A stretch of 27,446 nucleotides of DNA from TMED27 sp050633165 (GTDB lineage Bacteria; Pseudomonadota; Alphaproteobacteria; Micavibrionales; Micavibrionaceae): assembly GCA_050633165.1 (NCBI GenBank), contig JBOEFZ010000044.1:1-27446 (forward strand). The letters are read 5' to 3'. Made by a program: the position numbers and the translations under genes. This document shows positions 9,212 to 17,400 of the stretch, in pieces (within the stretch, counting starts at the first letter, position 1; each line of letters opens with the position of its first letter). The notes under the pieces are model-generated. The model had not been told where the DNA came from, ran no database searches, and saw only the letters and a list, made by a program, of their open reading frames with translations.

Positions 9212-9254
9212 AGGCTTTTGCTATTTTCATTGTGAAATTTGTTGCATCGTCTTT

Positions 9255-9281
9255 CGCGTATGTTCGTACGCGTCTTTTCTT
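9255..9281 (+). terminator. Possible terminator after the HlyD-type gene
   Basis: A cgcgta / tacgcg stem with a six-base loop is followed by a broken T-rich tract (tcttttctt). It lies in the 129-bp gap before thrS. The stem is short and the T-tract imperfect. Confidence 0.4.
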
Positions 9282-9340
9282 GCGCCGCGTTACACTAAAA
9301 ATCCCTTTGCCTTTTCATGTAGCGTGTTTAAAAAGAAGGT

Positions 9341-11290
9341 ATGGAACAAACAGCATTAAATAATCAGATTACAATAACTCTCCCCGATGGCGCGACGCGT
9401 GAATATGGGTCGGGGGTTACGGGTTTAGAGATTGCTGAGAGCATTTCGAAATCTTTGGCGAAGGTTTCTGTGGCGGTGAGCGTGGATGGTGCGCAGCGGG
9501 ATTTGAGTGATCCTATTCATGCGGATGCGAAGCTGTCTATTATTACGCTCGATAGTGATGAGGGTTTGGAGATTATGCGCCATACCGTGACGGCGCAGCT
9601 TTTGGCGAGGGCGGTGAAGAATTTGTATCCGTCGGCAAAGCTGGCGATTGGGCCGACCATCGATAACGGTTTTTACTATGATGTCGAGTTCGAGAAGCCG
9701 CTTTCTTCCGAAGATCTCGAGGCGATCGAGAAGGAAATGCGCAAGATCAAAGAAACCAATGCGCCGATTGTGAAATCTTTGAACTCTAAGGCGGAGGCGA
9801 TAGCGGCATTTGAAGAGCGCGGCGAGCCTTATAAGGTTGAGATTGTTGAAGGCGCGGAGCAGGAGGATGATTTTCAGATTTATGCGCAAGGAGACACGGG
9901 TTTTATCGATTTGTGTCGCGGGCCGCATTTGCCTTCCCTCAAGCAAGTTGGTGTTTTCAAATTGATGAATATCGCGGGTGCGTATTGGCGTGGGAATGCC
10001 GATAATGCGATGTTGACGCGGATTTACGGGACGGCTTGGCGTAATGATAAGGAGCTTAAGGCTTACCTTACCATGCTCGAAGAAGCGGAGAAGCGCGATC
10101 ACCGCAAGCTCGCCAATGAAATGGATCTCTTCCATTTCCAAGATGAAGCCCCGGGGCAGGTGTTTTGGCACCATAATGGTTGGGTGATGTATACTGCGCT
10201 GATGGATTATATGCGCCGTAAGGTGCGCGCGAGTGGGTATCAGGAGATTAACACGCCGCAATTGCTCGATGCGCGCTTTTGGAAGGCGTCGGGGCATTGG
10301 GATAAATATCGTGAGAATATGTTCATTTTCGGCGAAGAGGGGGATGAGAATCCGGCGGCGCTGAAACCGATGAGCTGCCCTGGTGGGGCGCAGGTTTATA
10401 AGGCGGCTTTGCGCAGCTATCGCGAGCTTCCGCTTCGTTTGGCGGAGTTCGGGCATGTATTCCGTCAAGAGCCTTCGGGTGCGCGGCATGGCCTCATGCG
10501 CGTGCAGGCCTTTACGCAGGATGATGCGCATATTTTCTGTACGCATGAACAACTTGAAGATGAAGTTGTGAATATGTGTGAGTTGATCCGTGATGTGTAT
10601 CAGGATTTAGGGATTGCCGATGATATTACGATCAATTTCTCCACCCGTCCGGAGCAGCGGATCGGGAGTGAGGAAGATTGGGATCGCGCGGAAAACGCTT
10701 TGCAAAAGGTGCTTGACCGTCTTGATATGAAATGGGTTTTGAATGCAGGGGATGGCGCGTTTTATGCGCCGAAGCTGGACTTTATCCTGCGGGATGCGAT
10801 TGGCCGCGAATGGCAATGCGGCACAGTGCAGGTTGATATGAACATGCCGACCCGCCTTGATTTGCAATATGTTGGCGAGGACGGCGCGCGTCATGCGCCG
10901 CATATGGTTCACCGCGCGATTTTGGGCTCGGTGGAGCGTTTCCTTGGCGTGTTGATTGAGCATTATGCTGGGAAATTGCCGCTATGGCTTGCGCCTGTGC
11001 AGTGTGTTGTCGCGACGGTGACGGGCACGGCGGATGATTATGCGCGTGAGGTGCATGAAGCGTTACTCGCCGCTGGTATCCGCGCCGAGCTTGATATTCG
11101 CAATGAGAAAATCAACTACAAGGTGCGCGAGCATTCCGTTGCTAAAGTGCCGAATTTGTTTGTGGTTGGCGCACGTGAGGCCGAGGAGCGCACTGTCGCG
11201 ATCCGTCGCTTGGGCAGCAAGGCGCAGGATATTGACGCGCTTGATGATGCCGTGGCGGCGTTGGTTGGGGCGGCGAAGGCGCCGTTTTAA
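9341..11290 (+). CDS. thrS: Threonyl-tRNA synthetase
   Basis: A 649-residue class II synthetase that charges tRNA-Thr. Domains in order: TGS (ITITLPDGATREYG, from about residue 10), the editing domain (about 70–230, with HTVTAQLLARAV and the later CRGPHLPS), and the catalytic core. The three zinc ligands of the family are present: Cys346 (MSCPGG), His397 (DDAHIFC) and His524 (MVHRAILGS), spaced as in E. coli ThrRS. Motif 2 (FRQEPSGARHGLMR) and the C-terminal anticodon-binding domain are also there. The residue after CPG is Gly where E. coli has His; the zinc set is unaffected. The ribosome-site-like AAGAAGGT ends right at the ATG, closer than usual, but no better start exists. The stop is only five bases from the stop of the convergent orphan. 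Confidence 0.97.
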   Translation: MEQTALNNQITITLPDGATREYGSGVTGLEIAESISKSLAKVSVAVSVDGAQRDLSDPIHADAKLSIITLDSDEGLEIMRHTVTAQLLARAVKNLYPSAKLAIGPTIDNGFYYDVEFEKPLSSEDLEAIEKEMRKIKETNAPIVKSLNSKAEAIAAFEERGEPYKVEIVEGAEQEDDFQIYAQGDTGFIDLCRGPHLPSLKQVGVFKLMNIAGAYWRGNADNAMLTRIYGTAWRNDKELKAYLTMLEEAEKRDHRKLANEMDLFHFQDEAPGQVFWHHNGWVMYTALMDYMRRKVRASGYQEINTPQLLDARFWKASGHWDKYRENMFIFGEEGDENPAALKPMSCPGGAQVYKAALRSYRELPLRLAEFGHVFRQEPSGARHGLMRVQAFTQDDAHIFCTHEQLEDEVVNMCELIRDVYQDLGIADDITINFSTRPEQRIGSEEDWDRAENALQKVLDRLDMKWVLNAGDGAFYAPKLDFILRDAIGREWQCGTVQVDMNMPTRLDLQYVGEDGARHAPHMVHRAILGSVERFLGVLIEHYAGKLPLWLAPVQCVVATVTGTADDYAREVHEALLAAGIRAELDIRNEKINYKVREHSVAKVPNLFVVGAREAEERTVAIRRLGSKAQDIDALDDAVAALVGAAKAPF

Positions 11291-11295
11291 GATTG

Positions 11296-11892
11296 TTAAA
11301 GGCGACTTTCTAGAATCTCTATTCTTTCTGGAGCTTGTGTCAGCGCATGACCAATGGGCCTAATTCCTAATGCATTTTCTGCATCGATCTGAGCGAGCGT
11401 TGAAAGTATTTGTTCTCGTTCTAAATTGGACATTAACCTGTATGGAAATTTTGTTGTTGTTGGCCTTAATGGTTTTGTATCGGATACAATTCCAAACATA
11501 CATAAAGGTATTTTCCCTAATGCATCGGATGGAATTTGTGTGATATTTTTAATACCTGTTAGCGTGTTGAAAAAATCTTGGATAATAAGTGCTCTTTGTT
11601 GAAGTAGTTCTCTTGTTTCTCGATATTGTTCAGAATCGTTTACAGCATGATCAAGACACTCACCATATAGCTGTGCTTGTAAAATAAAAGTTGGGTCTTC
11701 TTCTTCCATTGAACCATAGACAGCATTAGCGAAAATATGACATAAATCATGTAATATTGCGTCTTGTAGGCTGAATTGTGGTATTGAATTTATAAACTTT
11801 TTGACTGCTTTATTAGCTGTTAAAGTTGTGTCGAATCCATGTTCTTCAAATGCAGCTAAAATAGTTTCGGTTTTATTTTTAAGTTGTTGCAT
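11296..11892 (-). CDS. AT-rich orphan protein of unknown function
   Basis: A 198-residue soluble protein on the opposite strand to its neighbours. I do not recognise a family. It looks mostly helical: KNKTETILAAFEEHG at the start, a central FSLQDAILHDLCHIFANAVYG segment with HDLCH (two His and a Cys close together), then an acidic stretch MEEEDPTF and a long helix SEQYRETRELLQQRALIIQDFF. There is no signal peptide or membrane span. Base composition is clearly more AT-rich than the flanking thrS, addA or infC genes, which suggests later acquisition. It is convergent with thrS with a five-base gap and no visible terminator between them. The reading frame is intact and the protein looks ordinary in composition, so I take it as a real gene. 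Confidence 0.7.
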   Translation of the reverse strand: MQQLKNKTETILAAFEEHGFDTTLTANKAVKKFINSIPQFSLQDAILHDLCHIFANAVYGSMEEEDPTFILQAQLYGECLDHAVNDSEQYRETRELLQQRALIIQDFFNTLTGIKNITQIPSDALGKIPLCMFGIVSDTKPLRPTTTKFPYRLMSNLEREQILSTLAQIDAENALGIRPIGHALTQAPERIEILESRL

Positions 11893-12016
11893 AGTATGAT
11901 TAAGTAGCCAATATTTTTACATAAGTCAAATCTTTGTTCTTTCAAGAGGTTTTGAAGCTGCACCATGTGATGGGATTATTGTTGGCGGCGGGTGGATTTT
12001 ATTTAATGACGAAGCC

Positions 12017-12045
12017 TTGACGCAAAAGGAATAATATCCTATATT
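12017..12045 (+). promoter_or_regulatory. Candidate sigma70-type promoter P1 upstream of the pirin-like gene
   Basis: TTGACG (12017–12022), exactly 17 bases, then TATATT (12040–12045). It would start RNA near 12052, giving a leader of about 170 bases. The gap 11893–12225 is AT-rich and contains no gene that I can support. Confidence 0.5.
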
Positions 12046-12166
12046 AACTGGTTAATAAATGATATTATAAGGATGAAAGATAGGCGTTAAATATCGTTAA
12101 GGTATTGAAAATAAATATAAAAACTGCTTAAATGCAATGAAATTTCTTTGTAAGCTGTTGTTTTTA

Positions 12167-12194
12167 TTGATTGAATCAAGGATTAACGTATAAA
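12167..12194 (+). promoter_or_regulatory. Candidate sigma70-type promoter P2 upstream of the pirin-like gene
   Basis: TTGATT (12167–12172), 16 bases, TATAAA (12189–12194). It predicts a start near 12201 and a short leader before the ATG at 12226. It is a second candidate downstream of P1; AT-richness makes chance matches likely. Confidence 0.4.
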
Positions 12195-12225
12195 AAAGTT
12201 AAAAACGCAATTATAGAAAATTAAT

Positions 12226-12861
12226 ATGAGCGCATTACACACTACCATTATAGAAGACAGTGAGGCCGGATTTGATCCGGCGGCGATTTTGGTTGCACCG
12301 GATGGGGCGGGTGTTGGCGCGTTTGCGGCGGTTTATGATCTGGGTTCTGGTGATTTTTTGGTGGGCTTGGCCGCGCCAGAGGAGCAAGAGCCGCGCTTTA
12401 TTTGTACGGCGGCGGCTGACTACCCTGAGCTTGAATATGAGGGTATGCATGCCCGTGTGGTGATGGGGAATTTGTGGGGGAAGGCTGCGTCTGTTTCGAC
12501 TTCTTCCGATGTGCTTTATCTGGATGTGCGGTTTGAGGCGGGTGGGACGCTTGAATTGCCGGAGGAGTATGAGGATCGGGCGGTTTTTGTTTTGGATGGG
12601 GGCGTTGAGATTGCGGGGCGTTCCTATGACCCGTCGGCGGGAATTGTAAGGTTTAAGGTGGGAGAACAGGTTGTTGTTAAGGGGCTTTCCCCTACGCGGA
12701 TGCTGGTTTTGGGTGGGGAGAGCGTGGATGCGGCGGTGCATATTGCGTGGCATTTTATATCCCCCGATCAAACGCGGATTGCGCGGGCGCGGGAGGATTG
12801 GAAGGCTAGGCTTGACAATACTTGCCGCCATGTTAATGATTTCCCAAGTATTTTTGTATAA
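12226..12861 (+). CDS. Pirin-like protein lacking the N-terminal metal-binding half
   Basis: A 211-residue protein whose residues from about 46 on follow the C-terminal half of the pirin family. The matching segments are 'FLVGLAAPEEQEPRF…YPEL', 'ARVVMGNLWGKAASV', 'VLYLDVRFEAGGTLELP', 'AVFVLDGGVEIAGRSYD', 'RMLVLGGE', and the closing helix 'WHFISPDQTRIARAREDWKA'. Pirins are usually near 230–300 residues with an N-terminal cupin that binds iron through several His and a Glu (HPHRGFE-type motif). That motif is missing, and the first 45 residues (FDPAAILVAPDGAGVGAFAAVYDLG) are not typical. No ribosome site is evident before the ATG. Upstream DNA has no open frame that could supply the lost half. 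The function is therefore unclear; a metal-independent role is inferred. Confidence 0.65.
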   Translation: MSALHTTIIEDSEAGFDPAAILVAPDGAGVGAFAAVYDLGSGDFLVGLAAPEEQEPRFICTAAADYPELEYEGMHARVVMGNLWGKAASVSTSSDVLYLDVRFEAGGTLELPEEYEDRAVFVLDGGVEIAGRSYDPSAGIVRFKVGEQVVVKGLSPTRMLVLGGESVDAAVHIAWHFISPDQTRIARAREDWKARLDNTCRHVNDFPSIFV

Positions 12862-12885
12862 GATAGATACGGTTTTAATTATCAA

Positions 12886-12902
12886 AAGGAGACTTACCGA
12901 TC
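12886..12902 (+). promoter_or_regulatory. Ribosome binding site and AUC start codon of infC
   Basis: AAGGAG at 12886–12891, eight-base spacer, then ATC at 12900–12902. This site sets the start of infC upstream of the first in-frame ATG (12927) and is the expected target of IF-3 feedback control. Confidence 0.75.
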
Positions 12903-13451
12903 GCCAGACCATATAACAATAACCGGATGCCGAAAAAGACCGGCCCGAATATTAATCATGAAATTCGCGCGGAGGAAGTTCGCGTTGTTGGTGCAGATGG
13001 CGAGATGGCGGGCGTTATGTCCGTTGCGGACGGGGTGAAATTGGCGGAGGCTGCGGGGCTTGATCTGGTTGAGGTTTCCCCGAATGCGAAGCCACCGGTT
13101 TGTAAGGTTCTTGACTACGGTAAGTATAAATACGAGCAGCAGAAAAAAGCATCTGAAGCGCGCAAAAAACAGAAAACTGCGGATGTTAAGGAAGTTAAAA
13201 TTCGTCCTGGTATCGAGGATCATGATTATCAGGTCAAGATGCGCAATGCGCGTAAGTTCCTTGGGAATGGTGATAAGGTTAAGGTTACAATGCGTTTTCG
13301 CGGACGTGAAATGGCGCATCAGCAGATCGGGTTTGATTTGCTCAAGCGTATGATCGAAGAGCTTTCTGATATTTCAAAAGTTGATCTTCATCCGAAGATG
13401 GAAGGGCGTCAGATTATTATGGTGCTTTCTTCCGAAGCGGAAAAAGCTTAG
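12900..13451 (+). CDS. infC: Translation initiation factor IF-3, starting at a rare AUC codon
   Basis: A 183-residue IF-3 that keeps ribosomal subunits apart and proof-reads start-codon choice. The N domain includes NINHEIRAEEVRVVGADGEMAGVMSVADG. The Lys-rich linker helix is YGKYKYEQQKKASEARKKQK. The C domain includes VKEVKIRPGIEDHDYQVKMRNARKFL and KVTMRFRGREMAHQQIG. An ATG at 12927 is available but has no ribosome site at normal distance. Upstream in the same frame, ATC at 12900 is preceded by AAGGAG (12886–12891) with eight bases between, and would give the N-terminus (M)ARPYNNNRMPKK, like the 'MARRP…' start of other alphaproteobacterial IF-3. Rare AUU/AUC starts in infC underlie its autoregulation. 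No rpmI or rplT follows. Confidence 0.93.
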   Translation: MARPYNNNRMPKKTGPNINHEIRAEEVRVVGADGEMAGVMSVADGVKLAEAAGLDLVEVSPNAKPPVCKVLDYGKYKYEQQKKASEARKKQKTADVKEVKIRPGIEDHDYQVKMRNARKFLGNGDKVKVTMRFRGREMAHQQIGFDLLKRMIEELSDISKVDLHPKMEGRQIIMVLSSEAEKA

Positions 13452-13453
13452 AA

Positions 13454-14008
13454 TTGGTTCAGTTTATGGTGGTTTTTGATTATCCGCCTGAACACCCGTT
13501 TTCCTATATTCAAATTATTGGTTATCTTGGCATGATGCTGGGTGTTTTTGCGTTTTCGCAAAAGGATGATGCGCGGTTAAAGGCGTTGATGGTTTGCATG
13601 ACGCTTGTGCTGGTGGTGCATTTTTCGCTTTTGGGGAGTTATGTTGCTGCGGTGTCGTCCTGTTTGGCGGGATCGCGGGCGGGGCTTTCGCTGGTGCCGT
13701 TTGTGATGCGGCGGCGGCATTGGTTTGCCGCGCTGTTTGTGGTTTTGACGTGTGGGTTGAGCGCTTATACCTATACGCGCTGGATTGATGTGTTTCCGTT
13801 TTTCACCGCAATATTCGGGACGTTTGCGTTCTTTTATCTGCGCGGTGTGCGGATGCGGATGGCGTTTGTGGCGATTGGCAGTTTATGGCTGACGCATAAT
13901 GTTTTGGCGCAATCTTATGGGCCGGCGGTGATGGAGGTGTTCATCATGAGTGCGAATTTGGTGACGATTTATCGGTTACGGCGGGATGCAAAAAGCCGCC
14001 CTGTTTAG
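13454..14008 (+). CDS. YgjV-family inner membrane protein
   Basis: A 184-residue integral membrane protein with about six hydrophobic segments (e.g. IQIIGYLGMMLGVFAFS, LMVCMTLVLVVHFSLLG, WFAALFVVLTCGLSAYTY, FPFFTAIFGTFAFFYL). The ending 'SLWLTHNVLAQSYGPAVMEVFIMSANLVTIYRL' matches the signature region of the YgjV family (Imp-YgjV), whose E. coli member has nearly the same length. Its biochemical role is unknown. The TTG start at 13454 lies two bases after the infC stop; ATG at 13466 would give a protein four residues shorter. Neither has a strong ribosome site, so translation is probably coupled to infC. The terminator hairpin that follows overlaps the last codons. Confidence 0.85.
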   Translation: MVQFMVVFDYPPEHPFSYIQIIGYLGMMLGVFAFSQKDDARLKALMVCMTLVLVVHFSLLGSYVAAVSSCLAGSRAGLSLVPFVMRRRHWFAALFVVLTCGLSAYTYTRWIDVFPFFTAIFGTFAFFYLRGVRMRMAFVAIGSLWLTHNVLAQSYGPAVMEVFIMSANLVTIYRLRRDAKSRPV

Positions 14009-14026
14009 GAGGCGGCTTTGGTGTTT
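13990..14026. terminator. Bidirectional Rho-independent terminator between the ygjV-like gene and trxA
   Basis: Stem aaagccgcc (13992–14000) / ggcggcttt (14011–14019) with a ten-base loop containing the ygjV-like stop codon. T-rich sequence follows on the plus strand (…tttggtgttttt). Reading the minus strand, the stem is followed by TTTTT. It separates convergent transcription units. Confidence 0.88.
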
Positions 14027-14042
14027 TTTATGAGGGCAGGAT

Positions 14043-14363
14043 TTAAACCGCGCCTTCGACCCATTCGGCGAGTTGGGATTTGGGCATGCCGCCGACTTTG
14101 GTGTCGACCAATTCGCCGCCTTTGAAGATCATGAGGGTTGGGACGCCGCGCACGCCGTATTTACTTGGGGCTTCGGGGGCGTCTTCTATGTTTACTTTTA
14201 CGACTTTGATTTTGTCACCCATATCGGCCGCAAGCTCATCCACAATCGGGGAGAGTTGTTTACACGGGCCGCACCATTCCGCCCAGAAATCCACCATTAC
14301 GGGGGTTTCGGATTTTAAGACTTCGGCTTCGAAATTGTCATCTGTTACTGCGACGCTGGTCAT
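14043..14363 (-). CDS. trxA: Thioredoxin
   Basis: A 106-residue thioredoxin, the cytoplasmic protein-disulfide reductant. It has the active site WCGPC with Cys31 and Cys34, the buried Asp25 in MVDFWAEW, the cis-proline motif GVPTLMIF and the C-terminal helix. The start ATG is preceded by AAAGGA at good distance. The gene lies downstream of addA, separated by 77 bp, in the order addB–addA–trxA known from Alphaproteobacteria. Its minus-strand readout ends at the bidirectional terminator. Confidence 0.97.
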   Translation of the reverse strand: MTSVAVTDDNFEAEVLKSETPVMVDFWAEWCGPCKQLSPIVDELAADMGDKIKVVKVNIEDAPEAPSKYGVRGVPTLMIFKGGELVDTKVGGMPKSQLAEWVEGAV

Positions 14364-14440
14364 GGTTTTTGTCCTTTGTTTTTATTATCTTGCTTATAAC
14401 TATGGTTAATATTCGGCAAAAAGCAAGGATTGGTTACGGA

Positions 14441-17400
14441 TTATTTTATGCTGTTTATGGGCATGAGGGTTGCGGTATCTGTCCATAGGAGCGCGCAGCG
14501 GATGGCGTGGGTGGGATAGATTTCGCGTAGGGTGTCGGCGTAGGCGCGCATTTGGTTGCGGTAGATGGCGGGGATGTCCTTTGGGTCGGTTGGTGGTGGG
14601 CGGTTGGTTTTGTAATCGATGATGAGGATTTCGGTTTCCGTGATGAGGAGGCGGTCGATTTGGCCGCTAATCAGGCGACCATCGGGGAGGAGGCCGGTGA
14701 TGGGGACTTCGGCGCGGGCATCGGGGCCGAATATGGCGGTGAAGTCGGGGTGGTTCAGGATGTTGAGGGTTTCGCGCAGGATGCTGCCGCGGGTGTTTTG
14801 GGTGAGGTCGCCTGCGTGGTTATCGAGATAGGCTTGTGCGGCGTTTTCGCGGTTTTGGGGCGGTATATCGGGCAGGAATTGCAGCAGAGTATGGGTGAGG
14901 TTTCCACGGCGGAAGCGGTATTGGTCATTGTCCGATAGGGGCGATGTTGCGGCGGGTTCGATTTCCGAGGGGCGAGAGGGGACGAGCGGTGCGGGGGGCT
15001 GTGGTTCCGCTGGTGCGGCGTTATAGAGCCAATCGGGGAGGGGCGATTCGTCGCTTGTTTCGCTTGTTTCTTTGCTGTGGCGGTCGGGGTCTTTGGATTG
15101 CGGGGCGCTGTAGCGTAATGTGCCGTTCTCGCTTTCTTGTGCGCCATCCATGTTGCGCATTGCCGCATCGCATAGGCGATACCAGCAGCCATCAGCGGGG
15201 GGGCGTTTGTTGGTGTATCCGGCGATATAGAGGCGGTCTTCGGCGCGGGTCATGGCGACGTAGAGGAGGCGGCGATATTCTTCCTCCATGCGCTCTTTGA
15301 TGGTGTCTTTGCCCGCAGCATAAAGGGCGGATTCGTGATCTTTGCGCGGGGCGAGAAGGGGGAGGTTTAGGCCGCTTTGGCTGGGCCAGAGGAGGCGGTT
15401 GGCGGTGTTTGTGTTGTTGCCGCCTGCCGCTGCCGTGGTGTCGGGCAGGAAGACGATGGGCGCTTGGAGGCCTTTTGAGCCGTGGGTTGTCATGATGCGG
15501 ACATGGTTTGATTGCTCGTCGGATTGGCGTTTGATATCGGCGTTGCCGCTGCGTTGCCAGTGGAGGAATTGTTGCAGGTCGGCGCTTTCTTGGGTTTCGT
15601 AATTAAGGGCGGTGTTGAGGAGCTCATCAAGTGCGTCGAGCGCGTCTATGCCAAGGCGGGATTGAATGGCGCGTAGGCCGGAGATAGGGTCAGCGGGGCA
15701 GGGTGTGTGCAGCAATTTTGCGAAGAAGGCGTAGGGGGAGAGGGCGCGGGAATCGCGCTCTATCTGCTTTAAATAGGTGATGAGGGCGGTGTTTTGGGAT
15801 GTGAGGATGGCGCTAAACAGGGTGTTGTCGCGGTTATGGGTGATGTCGAAGAGTGCGTCTTCATCCATGCCGATGAGGGGGGATTTGAGCAGGCAGGCGA
15901 GGGTGTAATCATCGCTTGGGAGCAAGCCGAAGGTTGCGGCGGCGAGGAGGTCTTGTACCGCGATTTGATCGTTGAGGATAATGCGGTCTAGCCCGCCGAC
16001 GGGGATGTTTTGGAGTTTTAAGGCGCGGATGAGCTGGTTTACAAATGCGTTTCTTGTGCGCACGAGGATCATGATGTCGCCGGCTTGGATCGGGCGGTTA
16101 TGGCTTTCGAGCTGTTCGCCGGTGTCCAGCCATTGGCGGATTTGTGCAGCAATTTTATCGGCGAGTTTTGAGGCGCCGGATTTAAACTCGGTGATGGTTG
16201 TGGGTGGTTCCCATGTGCGGGTTTTGGGGGCTTCGTCGCTTTCACTTAAAGGCCATAGCTCTACGCAGCCGGCTTGGCCACGGCGGAAGGCATGGTGGGT
16301 GAGGTCCTTTTCCGCGTGGTTGAAGACGGCATCAACGGTGTCGAGGACGCATTGCAAGGAGCGGAAGGAGATGTTGAGGTCGATTTTGCCCCAGCCTTGG
16401 TTCGCGGCGGTGATCTTATCGGCGAAATGGGATTGCATGCGGGCGAATTCCTCGGGCGAGGCGCGTTGGAAGCTGTAGATGGATTGTTTGTCATCGCCGA
16501 CGGTGAAGATGGTGCGCGGGGTTTCGCTTTGGCTATGGGCGGCGAAGAATTCGGCGGATAGGGCTTGGATGATTTGCCATTGTTCGGGGTTGGTGTCTTG
16601 GGCTTCATCGATGAGGATATGGTCGATGCCTTCGTCGAGTTTGAATTGCACCCATTCGCTTTGTGATTTTAGGAGGGTTAGGGATTTGAAGATGAGGTCT
16701 TCGAAATCAAGGGCGTTTTGCTGCGTTTTTGTTGCAGCATAATTTTGTAAGAGCGCGTCGCCTAAAATGCATATATCGCGGGTGAAATTTGCGGTTTGGA
16801 CGGATTTTATGTGCTCGGCAAGGGCGAGGAGGCGCTCGGCCTCGGCGGTGAAGGCGTCATGCAGGTCGGGGTGCTTTTCGCGCAATGCTTTGCTCGGGAC
16901 TTGCTTGGATATTGTACCGGCTTGGGTGAGGTAGGCGGATTTGTAGGTGTTTAGGGTGGTGATTTTTTCGGTCAGTGGGGCGGTGAGCCATGTGATGATT
17001 TTATCGGCGGCGGCTTGGTCGCGTTTGCCCTTTGATTGTCCCAAAGTGGCGGCGAGGGATTTTAGGGCGGGTTCATTGTGGTTTTGGCAGGCGTGCTCTA
17101 GGGCGGATTGTATGGACTCGTTGGGTTGGATGTTTAAGGCGGCGCATAGGGCGGTGTAGAGGCCGTCTATGCCGAAATGTTTTTCGATTAAGCGTTTGAA
17201 TTGCCCGCGTTCATTGATGATGGCGGTGAGGAGGGCGAAGAGCTGGTCTTCGTTGAAGGTGGTGAGGAGGCGGTCGAAGGCGGGTTTCAGGTCGGGTTTT
17301 TCGCCGTTATAGGTCTCATGCAGGAGTTTATTTTTGGCGATGAGGGTGAGGGATTTTGCTTCGCGTTCCTCGATAAGTTTGAAGCCGGGGGTTAGCTGTG

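Noticed and set aside
9425..10552. Long open frame (375 codons) on the minus strand opposite thrS
   Set aside because: It is fully antisense to a well-conserved synthetase, and its Arg/His/Ile-rich composition is that of a shadow frame caused by G/T-rich coding on the other strand.
12077..12091. Tiny open frame (ATG AAA GAT AGG CGT TAA) in the pirin-like gene leader with AAGG before it
   Set aside because: Five codons in AT-rich DNA; no regulatory logic evident and chance occurrence is likely.
12235..12912. 225-codon minus-strand frame opposite the pirin-like gene
   Set aside because: The plus strand matches a known family and the minus frame has low-complexity Arg/Asn/His composition.
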